From assembly GCA_013694745.1 (NCBI GenBank), contig JACDBU010000176.1:1-33216 (forward strand): DNA of 33,216 bases. Direction: 5' to 3'. This document shows, piece by piece, positions 1 through 9,229 of the stretch (positions are counted from its first letter, which is position 1; each line of letters begins with the position of its first letter). The position numbers and the translations under genes are program-made. Source of the DNA: Chitinophagaceae bacterium. GTDB taxonomy: Bacteria; Bacteroidota; Bacteroidia; Chitinophagales; Chitinophagaceae. Below the pieces are notes generated by a model. That model searched no databases. It was given only the letters and a program-made list of their open reading frames with translations, and had not been told where the DNA came from.

Positions 1-68
1 CTTTTGAGGATGCTAAATTATGTGCATGTTGCGGAGGCACGTGGGTTCATATCAGCAAATCTAATTAA
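1..68 (+). CDS. Possible C-terminal end of a plus-strand protein (partial, weak)
   Basis: From base 3 there is an open frame of 21 codons ending at the TAA at 66-68. It reads as a Cys/Gly-rich tail (CACCGGTW followed by VHISKSN) that resembles a protein end more than random translation. The stop directly abuts the stop of the convergent helicase gene at 69. The fragment is too short to be sure, and no family is assigned. The minus strand here does not show the start of a PdeM-type phosphoesterase, which can accompany the ligase module. Confidence 0.3.
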   Translation, partial: FEDAKLCACCGGTWVHISKSN

Positions 69-2609
69 TCATTTTTGCAGTTGCATCTGCATTCTTTTAA
101 TCCGGTCTTCCAGTTTTTCTGAAGAAAGATTTTCACGCATGCTGTCAACTTTTACCGGGAAGCAAAAGGGTGTTAAGCGTTTTGGAAAGGTGATGATGAT
201 ATTTCCTTTTTGGATCCTGTTAAGCATGTTGCGTAATCTTTCTTCCTCCATTTGCTGCTCCATCACTTCATTATATGCCTGGCGTAATAATAAATTGTCC
301 TTTTCATATTCTGAAAACACATTAAAAAGCAAAGAGGCGGAAGATTGCAGATGCCTCGCCTTTTTTTGTTCACCGGGAAAGCCCTGGAAGATCAATCCCC
401 CAATAACCGCAATGTCCCTGAATTTGCGTCGTGCCATTTCTGTGCTGTTCATGCTTTTGTGTATATCACTGAATAAATTTTCCGGAGAAAATAATTCGTA
501 CACATTGCTGTCATCTACGGGAATGGGCTGATCGCTCAATAACTCAAATCCATAATCATTCATCGCAATAGAAAAAGTTATTGGCGTTACCTGGCTTATG
601 CGGTAGGCTAAAACCGCTGCCATGGCCTCGTGCACAAGCCGGCCTTCAAAAGGAAACACAAATAAATGGTATCCATCGCGCGTTTCGATCTGTTCAATCA
701 ACAGCTCATTTTCTTTCGGAATGTGCGATAAATATTCCTGCAGATCAAAGAGCGGCTTCAACACTTCAAGTTCAATATCCCATTTGATCTTTTTGGTTTT
801 TGCCAGTTGTCCATTGGTAATTTCTGCTGCTTCTTCAAATTTTTTACGCAGCATAAAACCCAAATTAGCAGAAAGCGGCATCCGGCCTCCCTGCCAGCTG
901 GGTATCATCGATTTTTTTGAATTTGATTTTCGCGCCAGCACTGTCATATCTTTTATCATCACAAATTCCAGTGTTCTACCTGCAAGCGTAAAAACATCGC
1001 CCTGCTCCAGTCTTGAAATAAACCATTCTTCAATAACACCGATAAAACCCCCGCTGATAAATTTAACTTTCATCATCGGATCGCTAACAATGGTACCGAT
1101 GTGCATGCGATGCCGCATTGCCACCCGCCGGTTATTTATCTTATACAATCCATCGATGATCTCCACTTTTTTATAATCATCATATTGTTGTAAAGCAACT
1201 CCGCCGGCGGTGATAAAATGTAATACCTGTTCCCACTCATCTTTTGTAATTTCTTTAAAACAAAAAGTAGATTTTATTTCTTTATAAATTTCATCAGGAA
1301 AAAAACCATCAGAGATAGCAAGTGTTGAAAGATATTGCATGAGCACATCAAAGCACAATATCCTGGGCACACGACTTTCAATAAGATTTTCTTTTACTGC
1401 AGATTTTAATGCAGCGGCTTCCACCAACTCCAGCGAATGCGTAGGCAAAAAATAAATTTTACTGGTGGCATCAGGCTGATGGCCGCTTCTGCCGGCACGT
1501 TGTAAAAAACGCGCAACTCCTTTTGGAGACCCTACCTGGATAACGGTTTCAACGGGTCGAAAGTCAACGCCTAAATCAAGACTTGCCGTACAAACAACGG
1601 CTTTCATTTTACCTGTATGCAAATTATCTTCCACCCACATGCGCAATTCGGGTTCAATACTTCCATGGTGCAATGCAATAACGCCGGAAAGTTCCGGGGC
1701 AATGGCAAGCAGCCGTTGGTACCACATTTCGCTCATGCCACGTGTATTGATAAATATAAGTGTTGTCTTACTTTTTTCAATGATGGGCAAAACTTTTTCT
1801 GCAAGCTTTATTCCTAAATGACCAGCCCATGGATATTTTTCAATTTCATCAGGGAAGATGGATTCTATTTCGATATTTTTTTTGATGTTGGCAGATACAA
1901 TTATTCCATTTTTATTTTTAACTGAATTTAAATGTAATGGTGAAAGCAACACCTCCATTGCCTGGTCAAGATTTCCAATAGTAGCCGATATCCCCCATAC
2001 TGATGGCTGCCCATTGCCTGTTGCCCTTTGCCCATTGCCTGTTGCCCTTTGTATATTGATTAATCTTGAGATCGCAAGCTCAACCTGCACACCTCTTTTA
2101 CTGCCGAGCAATTCGTGCCATTCGTCGATAGCAATTATTTTTAAATCTTTAAAAACTTCAGGGTAATTTTTTTGAGCCAATAATAAATGCATGCTTTCCG
2201 GTGTGGTGATCAGTACTTCAGGCATTTGCCTTTTTTGTTTTTGGCGCTCACTCATTTCTGTATCGCCATTCCGTATACCGATCTTCCAGCTCATCCCCAG
2301 TTCAGTTATCACTTCTTCCATGGCGCGACCGATATCTTTTGCCAGGGCACGCAGAGGCGTTATCCATAAAAGCTGCAGTCCATTTTTATTTTTGGTTGTG
2401 TAAGTGTCTGGAAATGTATTTATATAATCGATAATGGCCCCAAGAAATACAGAAAATGTTTTACCGCAACCGGTAGGTGCATTAACCAGTCCTGAATTAT
2501 GGTTGGTTATATGCTGCCATGTTTCTTCCTGGAAAGCGAAAGGCTGGTTTCCCCTGGAAGCAAGCCAGTTTATAATAACAGAATAACCTTTTGATTTTTC
2601 TACCTGCAA
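69..2609 (-). CDS. Ligase-associated Lhr-like DEXH-box DNA helicase
   Basis: Superfamily 2 helicase of about 846 residues, the usual size for the ligase-associated Lhr-type family. Visible motifs are APTGCGKT (Walker A, around residue 45), DEWHEL (Walker B/DEXH, around 160), SATIG (motif III) and QRAGRSGHQ (motif VI). A long Lhr-type C-terminal region follows. Enzymes of this family translocate on single-stranded DNA and unwind duplexes in DNA repair. The ligase and MBL exonuclease partners lie at 3551-6318 on the same strand, but a plus-strand gene separates them, so this gene needs its own promoter. No ATG exists near the N-terminus: translation probably starts at TTG 2607-2609, although the frame stays open to about 2684. 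A heptamer-repeat insert (2009-2051) adds about 14 residues just before the SATIG motif. Confidence 0.93.
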   Translation of the reverse strand: MQVEKSKGYSVIINWLASRGNQPFAFQEETWQHITNHNSGLVNAPTGCGKTFSVFLGAIIDYINTFPDTYTTKNKNGLQLLWITPLRALAKDIGRAMEEVITELGMSWKIGIRNGDTEMSERQKQKRQMPEVLITTPESMHLLLAQKNYPEVFKDLKIIAIDEWHELLGSKRGVQVELAISRLINIQRATGNGQRATGNGQPSVWGISATIGNLDQAMEVLLSPLHLNSVKNKNGIIVSANIKKNIEIESIFPDEIEKYPWAGHLGIKLAEKVLPIIEKSKTTLIFINTRGMSEMWYQRLLAIAPELSGVIALHHGSIEPELRMWVEDNLHTGKMKAVVCTASLDLGVDFRPVETVIQVGSPKGVARFLQRAGRSGHQPDATSKIYFLPTHSLELVEAAALKSAVKENLIESRVPRILCFDVLMQYLSTLAISDGFFPDEIYKEIKSTFCFKEITKDEWEQVLHFITAGGVALQQYDDYKKVEIIDGLYKINNRRVAMRHRMHIGTIVSDPMMKVKFISGGFIGVIEEWFISRLEQGDVFTLAGRTLEFVMIKDMTVLARKSNSKKSMIPSWQGGRMPLSANLGFMLRKKFEEAAEITNGQLAKTKKIKWDIELEVLKPLFDLQEYLSHIPKENELLIEQIETRDGYHLFVFPFEGRLVHEAMAAVLAYRISQVTPITFSIAMNDYGFELLSDQPIPVDDSNVYELFSPENLFSDIHKSMNSTEMARRKFRDIAVIGGLIFQGFPGEQKKARHLQSSASLLFNVFSEYEKDNLLLRQAYNEVMEQQMEEERLRNMLNRIQKGNIIITFPKRLTPFCFPVKVDSMRENLSSEKLEDRIKRMQMQLQK
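2009..2051. repeat. Heptamer tandem repeat inside the helicase gene
   Basis: Two perfect 21-nt copies (2010-2030 and 2031-2051) that themselves divide into six 7-nt units of form TGCCNNT (CAANRGG-like on the coding strand). The array is in frame and encodes a duplicated QRATGNG peptide just before the SATIG helicase motif. Confidence 0.85.
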
Positions 2610-2758
2610 TTTTGTATTATGTATTTTATCCAGGGGTAATAAATGAGAGGAAGCAAGGTAAGATAAAACTGATTTGAAAATAACTTAACTTACATAAACA
2701 AACTGATTTATTTTCTTATCCCTCTAACGAAACTTTTTAAATAAATTTTTATTACAAT

Positions 2759-3490
2759 ATGGCAGGCAAAAAGGTTGTTCTTTTTTCATTGCTTTTTTGT
2801 TTGCTTTTCAGCGCATGCAAAAAAGATCCTGTTGTTGGTAGTCATGATTACAAAACGCTTGGTACATCTGCACATGATCTTTTATCGGCAAACCCTTATA
2901 GCGTTTTGCAGATCGAGATAAATTATATGCCCGGCTATGCCGTTGATGCCGCAAGTATAAACAACCTTGTAAATTTTTTACAAATACTTCTCAATAAACC
3001 TTCCGGTATTTTGGTCTTTCAAAAACAGATAGAAGCCAGTGGTAAAGCCACCATATCCATTAGCGACATCGTAAACCTGGAGCGTCAAAAGCGTACGCTG
3101 TTTACACTGGATAATATTATTGCAATACATATTTTAGTTACTGATGATTATTACACTGATCCACTTATCCTGGGCACTTCTTACTGGAATACATCGTTCT
3201 GTATTTTTGGACAAGTAATAAAAAATAATTCCGGTGGTGTAGGGCAGGTGAGCACTACAAGGCTTACGACAACCATTTTAGAACATGAGTTTGGTCACTT
3301 GCTGGGCCTCGTAAACCAGGGTTCACCCATGCAGGTAGATCATATAGATCCGGCAAATGGTGCACACTGCATTAATAAGAATTGTTTGATGTATTATGCT
3401 GCAGAAACCAGTACCATGGGTATGTTTAGCGCTATTCCCACGCTTGACGCTAATTGTATGAACGACCTGAAAGCCAATGGGGGAAAATAA
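2759..3490 (+). CDS. Putative zinc metalloprotease lipoprotein
   Basis: Secreted lipoprotein of 243 residues. The N-terminus is a lipoprotein signal peptide with a lipobox ending at Cys20 (FSAC), followed by KKDP. Residues 176-180 are HEFGH, a zincin HExxH site followed by LLGL; downstream HCINKNC plus LM resembles the Cys/His/Met segment of archaemetzincin-like and Bacteroidota 'membrane metalloprotease' proteins. It is therefore probably an envelope-anchored zinc peptidase, but the substrate is unknown. It starts at ATG 2759, about 150 nt from the divergent helicase, and is convergent with the ligase. It splits the DNA-repair module on the opposite strand, and nothing in it suggests a repair role. 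Confidence 0.8.
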   Translation: MAGKKVVLFSLLFCLLFSACKKDPVVGSHDYKTLGTSAHDLLSANPYSVLQIEINYMPGYAVDAASINNLVNFLQILLNKPSGILVFQKQIEASGKATISISDIVNLERQKRTLFTLDNIIAIHILVTDDYYTDPLILGTSYWNTSFCIFGQVIKNNSGGVGQVSTTRLTTTILEHEFGHLLGLVNQGSPMQVDHIDPANGAHCINKNCLMYYAAETSTMGMFSAIPTLDANCMNDLKANGGK

Positions 3491-3550
3491 TTAGTTTTTA
3501 TTTATGATATCTCACCTATTTGCTTTCCAATAAATCAGTGATCTATTTTT

Positions 3551-5233
3551 TTATTTTCCATACATTTTAAGCATCCCTTTTAGATCATCGAGCGTATTTA
3601 TTTCATTCACATTTTTATCTTTCCTCCACCGGCTCATCCTGGGGAATCGTAAGGCCACACCGCTTTTATGCCGGGCACTGGCAGCAATGCCTTCAAACGC
3701 GATCTCGAAAACGAGTTCGGGCTTTACGGTTCTTACCGGTCCGAATTTTTCAATCGAATTTCGTTTTACAAAATTATCAACCTGCGCAAATTCTTTATCT
3801 GTTAAACCGGAATAGGCTTTTGTAAAGGATACCAGCTTGTCACCATCTTTAACAGCAAAAGTATAATCCGTATACAGGTTGCTCCTGCGGCCACTTCCTT
3901 TTTGTGCATAGATCATTACACAGTCAATGGTGAGCGCATCGATCTTCCACTTCCACCAGTCGCCCCTTTTTCTGCCCACCTGGTAAATTGAATTTTTTCG
4001 CTTCAGCATAATGCCTTCGCTATTCATTTCGCGTGAATTTTTTCTAAGTTCCGCAAGATGATCCCATTCGGTAAATGAAATAACTTCTGATAATTGTATC
4101 ACGGAAATGGTAAACGGGGATACGATCTCCTCAAGCTTATTTCTTCTTTCTGTCAGTGGTTTTTCCCGCCAATCTTCACCATTGTATTCCAGCAGGTCGT
4201 ATACAAAAAAACAAATAGGCGCATTTTGTAATTCTTTTTTGCCGATATTTTTTCTGCCTATGCGTGTTTGCAAAACGGAGAAGGGGAGTGGTTTGCCATC
4301 TACAGCAGGTATGATCTCACCATCCAGTACCAAACCATCCGGCAAGGCATCTTTTAAAATTGCATATTCAGGAAATTTTTCGGTCATCAATTCTTCGCCA
4401 CGGCTCCATACATACAATTCGCCATTGCGTTTTATTATCTGCCCTCGAATACCATCCCATTTCCATTCAGCCTGCCACTCATCCGTATTTCCTAAAGTTG
4501 ATGGCTCATCTTCCAAAGCATATGCGAGATAGAAGGGATAAGGCTTTGAATGATCAGAAGATACAGCTGCATCACTTAGCAGATCTTCAAAAGTGGTTGT
4601 AACAGGATCCCAGTTTCCGGTAATGCGATGCGCAATTACTGAAGCTGAAAGATTCATATTCTTTGTAAGCGAATTCACAATTGTTTTTTGAGACACCCCG
4701 ATGCGAAAGCTGCCGGTTATCAATTTATTAAAAACAAAACGTTCGTCGCGATTCATCTGTTCCCAGCTATCTGTTATAAATTTCTTCCTAACAGATTCAT
4801 CCTGCTTTTCAATTAAAATAAATTGTTCAAGATAATGAGAAAGGCTTTTATTTTCAGCATGGATACTTTTAGTTTCCGGTAAAAGCAAAGCAATGGTCTC
4901 AGCAAGATCTCCCACGGTGTGATAACATTCTTCAAAAAGCCATAATGGTAATCTTATGATTTCAGAACACCATGTTCTTAGCAAAGTTGAGTTTACAATT
5001 CTTCTTGGCCTGCGACCGCTAAAAATAGCGATCACCCAAACTTTGTCATTTCCCGGGGCCGTAAAAAAATAATCTGATAAGGATTGGTTCTTATCGTTTG
5101 TTTTGGTACTCGAATTTAATGCTGTAATTAATTTTGCAAAAAGCTGTAGTCCCGATTGCTTATAACTTTCTTCATCGTTATTCTTTTCTTGCAGGGAAGG
5201 AACATCACTGGTGTCTTTTTCTTCAAAAACCAT
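3551..5233 (-). CDS. ATP-dependent DNA ligase (exonuclease/helicase-associated type)
   Basis: Nick-sealing ligase of 560 residues. Motif I is EWKWDG with the likely adenylated Lys at about residue 258; DGEI (motif III), EGIML (motif IV) and WWKWK (motif V) follow. An N-terminal DNA-binding domain precedes the nucleotidyltransferase, and an OB-fold region ends the protein. Its ATG overlaps the stop of the upstream exonuclease gene by one base (TAATG), so the two are translationally coupled. The start chosen gives about 27 residues before the usual LQLFAKL beginning of the family; this polar stretch may be a real extension, since no later ATG is available. It probably works with the exonuclease and helicase in replication-independent DNA repair. 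Confidence 0.95.
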   Translation of the reverse strand: MVFEEKDTSDVPSLQEKNNDEESYKQSGLQLFAKLITALNSSTKTNDKNQSLSDYFFTAPGNDKVWVIAIFSGRRPRRIVNSTLLRTWCSEIIRLPLWLFEECYHTVGDLAETIALLLPETKSIHAENKSLSHYLEQFILIEKQDESVRKKFITDSWEQMNRDERFVFNKLITGSFRIGVSQKTIVNSLTKNMNLSASVIAHRITGNWDPVTTTFEDLLSDAAVSSDHSKPYPFYLAYALEDEPSTLGNTDEWQAEWKWDGIRGQIIKRNGELYVWSRGEELMTEKFPEYAILKDALPDGLVLDGEIIPAVDGKPLPFSVLQTRIGRKNIGKKELQNAPICFFVYDLLEYNGEDWREKPLTERRNKLEEIVSPFTISVIQLSEVISFTEWDHLAELRKNSREMNSEGIMLKRKNSIYQVGRKRGDWWKWKIDALTIDCVMIYAQKGSGRRSNLYTDYTFAVKDGDKLVSFTKAYSGLTDKEFAQVDNFVKRNSIEKFGPVRTVKPELVFEIAFEGIAASARHKSGVALRFPRMSRWRKDKNVNEINTLDDLKGMLKMYGK

Positions 5234-6318
5234 TACAACATTTCTTTATTTAAAGTAGAATTTGTTAGCTCATCATTTGTATACAATGCTGTTATATCAT
5301 TTTCGCCTGCAACAACGGGTGTCTCTTCATCTTCATTTCCATATTGAGTTTTTACTTCAGCAGCAATAGCAATTCCTTCTTCATTCAGATAGCGGCTGAA
5401 AGCTGCCTGGAAACCATGGGTTACAAAAACTTTTTCCGCACCAGTTGCCTTAACAGTTTCCAGTAATCCATTCCAGTCTGCATGATCACTCAAGGCAAAA
5501 CCTGCATCCACATTCCGCCTGCGTGCATTGCCCCGTACCTGCATCCAGCCACTGCAAACCCCGACGGAGTAAGGTAAAAATTTTTTCATCCATACGGATC
5601 CGTCAGCGCTGGGCGGTGCGATCACTACAACACCTTTCAATAATTCTTTCGGCGTTTCAGGTGTTATGCGTACTACTTCTGCCAGTTTAAAGCCGGCATC
5701 AATTAAGGTTTGTTGTGTATTATAGATGGCACCATGTGCAAATATCGTTTGGGTGGTTTCTTTAATATGCTGTATCACCCGTTGTGCCTTACCGAGGCTG
5801 TAAGCCAGCAGCACACTCGTTTTGCCGGTCTCATTATTTCGGCTTATCCAGTTTATGATACTGCCGTAAATTTCCTGCTGTGGCTTCCATTTATAAATTG
5901 GTAAACCAAAAGTTGATTCGGTAATAAATGTATTGCACTTTACAGGCTCAAACTTTCCGCTGATACCATCATCTTCTGTTTTATAATCGCCGCTAAACAC
6001 CCACACTTCACCATTGTATTCAACCCTAACCTGTGATGAGCCTATGATATGCCCTGCGGGATGCAGTGAAACCTTTACACCATTCATGGTGATTACTTCA
6101 CCCCATTCTAAGCTTTCATAATTGTTATTTCCTAACCGAAGCTGTAAGATTGGTTTTGTAAAATGATGACAGAGATAATATTTATGACCGGAATATGCGT
6201 GATCGCTATGGCCATGTGTTATGATCGCTTTTTCAACGGGTTTCCAGGGATCGATGTAGAAATTTCCCTGTGAACAAAAAAGCCCTTTATCTGTGAAAGC
6301 GATGAGGTTCATGTGCAT
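5233..6318 (-). CDS. Ligase-associated MBL-fold DNA exonuclease
   Basis: Metallo-beta-lactamase-fold nuclease of 361 residues, related to the beta-CASP/SNM1 and CPSF73-like group. The metal-binding signature HGHSDH is at residues 35-40, with later metal ligands in HPAGHIIGS and SGDYKTEDD, and a C-terminal SDHADW plus THG segment. Known members process DNA ends. It is the first gene of a two-gene operon with the ligase (TAATG overlap). ATG 6318 is used; a second ATG two codons later would be equally possible. A hairpin at 6358-6390, just upstream, separates it from the preceding minus-strand gene. Confidence 0.93.
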   Translation of the reverse strand: MHMNLIAFTDKGLFCSQGNFYIDPWKPVEKAIITHGHSDHAYSGHKYYLCHHFTKPILQLRLGNNNYESLEWGEVITMNGVKVSLHPAGHIIGSSQVRVEYNGEVWVFSGDYKTEDDGISGKFEPVKCNTFITESTFGLPIYKWKPQQEIYGSIINWISRNNETGKTSVLLAYSLGKAQRVIQHIKETTQTIFAHGAIYNTQQTLIDAGFKLAEVVRITPETPKELLKGVVVIAPPSADGSVWMKKFLPYSVGVCSGWMQVRGNARRRNVDAGFALSDHADWNGLLETVKATGAEKVFVTHGFQAAFSRYLNEEGIAIAAEVKTQYGNEDEETPVVAGENDITALYTNDELTNSTLNKEML

Positions 6319-6357
6319 TAAAAGAAATAATAGATCAGGGTTCCATGATAGCGAATA

Positions 6358-6390
6358 AACTTTTGGAAAATTAAAAACCTTCCAAAAGTT
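6358..6390 (-). terminator. Hairpin, likely terminator of the PBP-like gene
   Basis: Perfect 11-bp stem (AACTTTTGGAA at 6358-6368 with TTCCAAAAGTT at 6380-6390) and an 11-nt loop, starting 4 nt after the stop of the minus-strand gene at 6394. The following T-run on the minus strand is short, so it could act as a weak terminator or 3'-end stabiliser. Confidence 0.5.
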
Positions 6391-6393
6391 ACA

Positions 6394-7578
6394 CTACCAT
6401 TCTCTCGTTACAGCGCCATTCAAAATCCGCATAACATACAAGTGCTTATTTTCGAAATAATCCGGCACACCTGTTTTTCTTTTGTCTGTATACACCGGTC
6501 GGAAATTAAAATCATTGAATATTTTAAATGAACTATCGTTCAGGTGTGACATAAAATCATCGGGGTATGCCAGTAGTATTTTAGTGAAGTGCCTTACAAT
6601 TTCAAATCCTTTACCGGCCATATCACTGGGATTCGATTTGTACCTCCTGTTGTATTCCGCCGTTAGCATCGTACTAAAATCATCTGTTTTATTATTGTAA
6701 TATGGTGTTGTAAAATGTATTGGAAAATCTTTGTATGAAGTTTTAGAAAATATTCTAAAACCATCCCAGTTTGGCATGCCTATCAAGGTAACAGGATAAT
6801 TTTTTTTTGAAACCGCGTAACTGGCATCGGTGATATTTTTTGCAAATTCTTCATCAAGACTGGCACCAATGATCACATTCTGATGTGTGCTGTCCAGTTT
6901 GTTTCTTAAAAATGCCAATGATACTGTACTGTCGAAATTTAGGATCTGTATGTTCAGTAAGGGCCTGCCTTCCTGTTCGTTCAGTGCTTTGAAATAACCG
7001 GCTATCCTATCTTCCTGGATACCCTTTCTTTTACACAAAAATATTTTATCCGTGCCGTGATTTTGCAATATATAACTGTAGATCCCTTCGCAGTGGGCTT
7101 TTAAAGTTGAATTTAAAATGGCAAGAAATGGATTTATCGTTACCCCTCCATCATTAGGATAAGTTGCAGAAATGAATGGTATATTTTTTTTCAGGGAAAA
7201 ATCGGCCAGCTGTTTAAAATCCACATCTTTTACCGACCCGATAATAAGATCAAGGCTGTCAAGCACTTTATTTTTAGTAAGCCATGCAATGGGTTGTGTA
7301 TAGGATTTGGTATCGTAAATAAAAGCTTCTACGTGCTCATTATTTAAAGACAATGTATCAAAAGCAATTTGTGCACCCTGCACAAATTCGACCGCCGGCA
7401 TAATAAACTTCGGTATCGATTTTGCATAAAGAATTTCGTTGTGAGAAAAAACAGAATCAAGATAAAGCGGAGCAAATACGCCTATCCTGAAAATTTTTTG
7501 CGTGGGTTGAATTTGCGAAAATACCGGCGTATCAAAAAAAGAAAAAATAAGGCAAATTAAAAATAAGACTCGTTTCAT
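6394..7578 (-). CDS. Periplasmic-binding-protein-like (type 1) exported protein
   Basis: Exported protein of 394 residues with an N-terminal signal peptide ending near residue 21 (VFSQ). The rest looks like a type 1 periplasmic-binding fold as in Leu/Ile/Val-type ABC substrate-binding proteins: an initial IGVFAPLYLD strand, a VEFVQGAQIAFD helix and a LDLIIGSVKD strand. Related Bacteroidota proteins often carry LysM repeats before this domain; none are visible here. No permease or ATPase gene is adjacent, so a transport role is not supported, and a cell-wall or sensory binding role is equally possible. The gene follows guaA on the same strand after about 54 nt and may be cotranscribed with it. 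Confidence 0.75.
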   Translation of the reverse strand: MKRVLFLICLIFSFFDTPVFSQIQPTQKIFRIGVFAPLYLDSVFSHNEILYAKSIPKFIMPAVEFVQGAQIAFDTLSLNNEHVEAFIYDTKSYTQPIAWLTKNKVLDSLDLIIGSVKDVDFKQLADFSLKKNIPFISATYPNDGGVTINPFLAILNSTLKAHCEGIYSYILQNHGTDKIFLCKRKGIQEDRIAGYFKALNEQEGRPLLNIQILNFDSTVSLAFLRNKLDSTHQNVIIGASLDEEFAKNITDASYAVSKKNYPVTLIGMPNWDGFRIFSKTSYKDFPIHFTTPYYNNKTDDFSTMLTAEYNRRYKSNPSDMAGKGFEIVRHFTKILLAYPDDFMSHLNDSSFKIFNDFNFRPVYTDKRKTGVPDYFENKHLYVMRILNGAVTREW

Positions 7579-7632
7579 CGGGTTATAGGTTCGGCGTTTG
7601 TTTTTTAAAAATTTATTATTATTTATTGATGT

Positions 7633-9168
7633 TTATTCCCATTCAATGGTTGCAGGCGGTTTGCTGCTGATATCATATACCACCCTGTTTATTCCCCTCA
7701 CATTATTTATTATCTCGTTTGATACGTATGCTAAAAACTCATAAGGTAAATGTGCCCAGTCTGCTGTCATTCCGTCAACTGAAGTAACTGCTCTTAATAC
7801 CACAGTGAATTCATAAGTTCTTTCATCACCCATCACCCCTACACTTTTTACCGGCAATAACATTGTGCCCGCCTGCCAAACGGATACATACAAATTATGT
7901 TTTTTTAATGCATTAATATATATCGCATCTGCCTGTTGCAACAATCGTACCTTTTCTTCTGTAACCTCTCCCAGTATGCGTATGGCGAGGCCAGGGCCGG
8001 GGAATGGATGGCGTGCAAGAATTTCATTGGGTATGCCTAATTCTGCGCCCACTTTTCTTACCTCATCTTTAAACAGTGCCCGCAATGGCTCTACCAGCGC
8101 AAGTTTCATAGTGTCGGGCAATCCTCCAACATTGTGATGCGACTTAATGGTTACGGAAGGGCCATGTACAGAAACAGATTCAATCACATCAGGATAAATG
8201 GTTCCCTGTGCTAAAAAATCTATCCCTTCTATTTTGTGCGCTTCCTTGTCAAATATTTCTATAAAGGATCTTCCTATAACTTTTCTTTTTTCTTCCGGAT
8301 CAGTTTTGCCGGCAAGCTTTGTATAAAAATGTTCTTTGGCATCTATCCCTGTAATATTTAACCCGATGCTTTTGCAGGTTGCTATCACCTGTTCAAATTC
8401 ATCTTTTCTCAGTACACCATTGTCAACAAAAATTCCAAACAGGTTTTTACCAATGGCTTTATGAATAAGCGTAGCTGCAACGGTTGAGTCAACCCCGCCA
8501 CTAAGCGCCATGATAACTTTTCCATTGCCGATCTGATCTTTCAATGATTGAATAGTGTCTGATATAAAGTGGGCAGGCGTCCAATCCTGTTTACAGCCAC
8601 AGATATTTACTAAAAAGTTTTTAATGATCTTTTTGCCTTCGGCAGAATGGTATACTTCGGGATGGAATTGCAGTCCATAAATAACTTTTTCATTTTGAAA
8701 AGTTCTTTTAAAGGCTGCTACCGGAATGGAACCGGTTGTGCCCAACAATTTAAAATCATCCGGTAGATTTTTTATACTGTCGCTGTGGCTCATCCAAACA
8801 TCCGAAGGGGATGATACCGTATCAAATATTTCATCCTTTTCTAAAATTGTAAAAGCAGCTCTGCCAAATTCGCGTTTATCACTTTTTTCAACACTGCCAC
8901 CAAATAATTTCGCCGTAAGCTGCGCGCCATAGCAGATTCCAAGTACCGGCAATTTTTTTGCCCACGATTTTATGTCTACCGAAAGCATGGAGTCATCATT
9001 AACAGAGAATGGGGATCCGGATAAGATAATGCCTTTTAATCCTGCATCTGATTGTATTTCTTTGTTGAAAGGAACAATTTCACAGTATACATTAGCTTCT
9101 CTTACAGCACGGGCAATTAATTGTGTATATTGGGAGCCAAAATCAAGGATCAGAATTTTGTCATTCAT
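7633..9168 (-). CDS. guaA: GMP synthase (glutamine-hydrolysing)
   Basis: Catalyses the ATP- and glutamine-dependent conversion of XMP to GMP, the last step of guanine nucleotide synthesis, in the cytosol. The N-terminal class I glutamine amidotransferase domain has the nucleophile in LGICYGAQ (Cys79) and the His of QFHPEVYH. The ATP-pyrophosphatase domain begins with the SGGVDST P-loop at about residue 225, and the C-terminal dimerisation domain ends with PPATIEWE, as is typical. Length is about 511 residues from ATG 9168, chosen over a start nine codons upstream because [11 protein letters not shown] matches the family start. A TACCTTTG element (9175-9182) lies just upstream of this ATG. Confidence 0.97.
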   Translation of the reverse strand: MNDKILILDFGSQYTQLIARAVREANVYCEIVPFNKEIQSDAGLKGIILSGSPFSVNDDSMLSVDIKSWAKKLPVLGICYGAQLTAKLFGGSVEKSDKREFGRAAFTILEKDEIFDTVSSPSDVWMSHSDSIKNLPDDFKLLGTTGSIPVAAFKRTFQNEKVIYGLQFHPEVYHSAEGKKIIKNFLVNICGCKQDWTPAHFISDTIQSLKDQIGNGKVIMALSGGVDSTVAATLIHKAIGKNLFGIFVDNGVLRKDEFEQVIATCKSIGLNITGIDAKEHFYTKLAGKTDPEEKRKVIGRSFIEIFDKEAHKIEGIDFLAQGTIYPDVIESVSVHGPSVTIKSHHNVGGLPDTMKLALVEPLRALFKDEVRKVGAELGIPNEILARHPFPGPGLAIRILGEVTEEKVRLLQQADAIYINALKKHNLYVSVWQAGTMLLPVKSVGVMGDERTYEFTVVLRAVTSVDGMTADWAHLPYEFLAYVSNEIINNVRGINRVVYDISSKPPATIEWE

Positions 9169-9174
9169 GGGGTG

Positions 9175-9182
9175 CAAAGGTA
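9175..9182 (-). promoter_or_regulatory. Possible -7 promoter element (TAnnTTTG) of guaA
   Basis: TACCTTTG on the minus strand fits the Bacteroidota -7 consensus and sits only 6 nt from the guaA ATG, implying a very short leader. I found no TTTG at the usual -33 spacing, so it is tentative. Confidence 0.3.
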
Positions 9183-9229
9183 AACAGTTTAACAATCTTA
9201 ATTACTATCTAATCATTAAAGGAAACGAT

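Noticed and set aside
4-531. Long plus-strand open frame over the helicase end
   Set aside because: It lies opposite the well-supported helicase and has no recognisable protein character.
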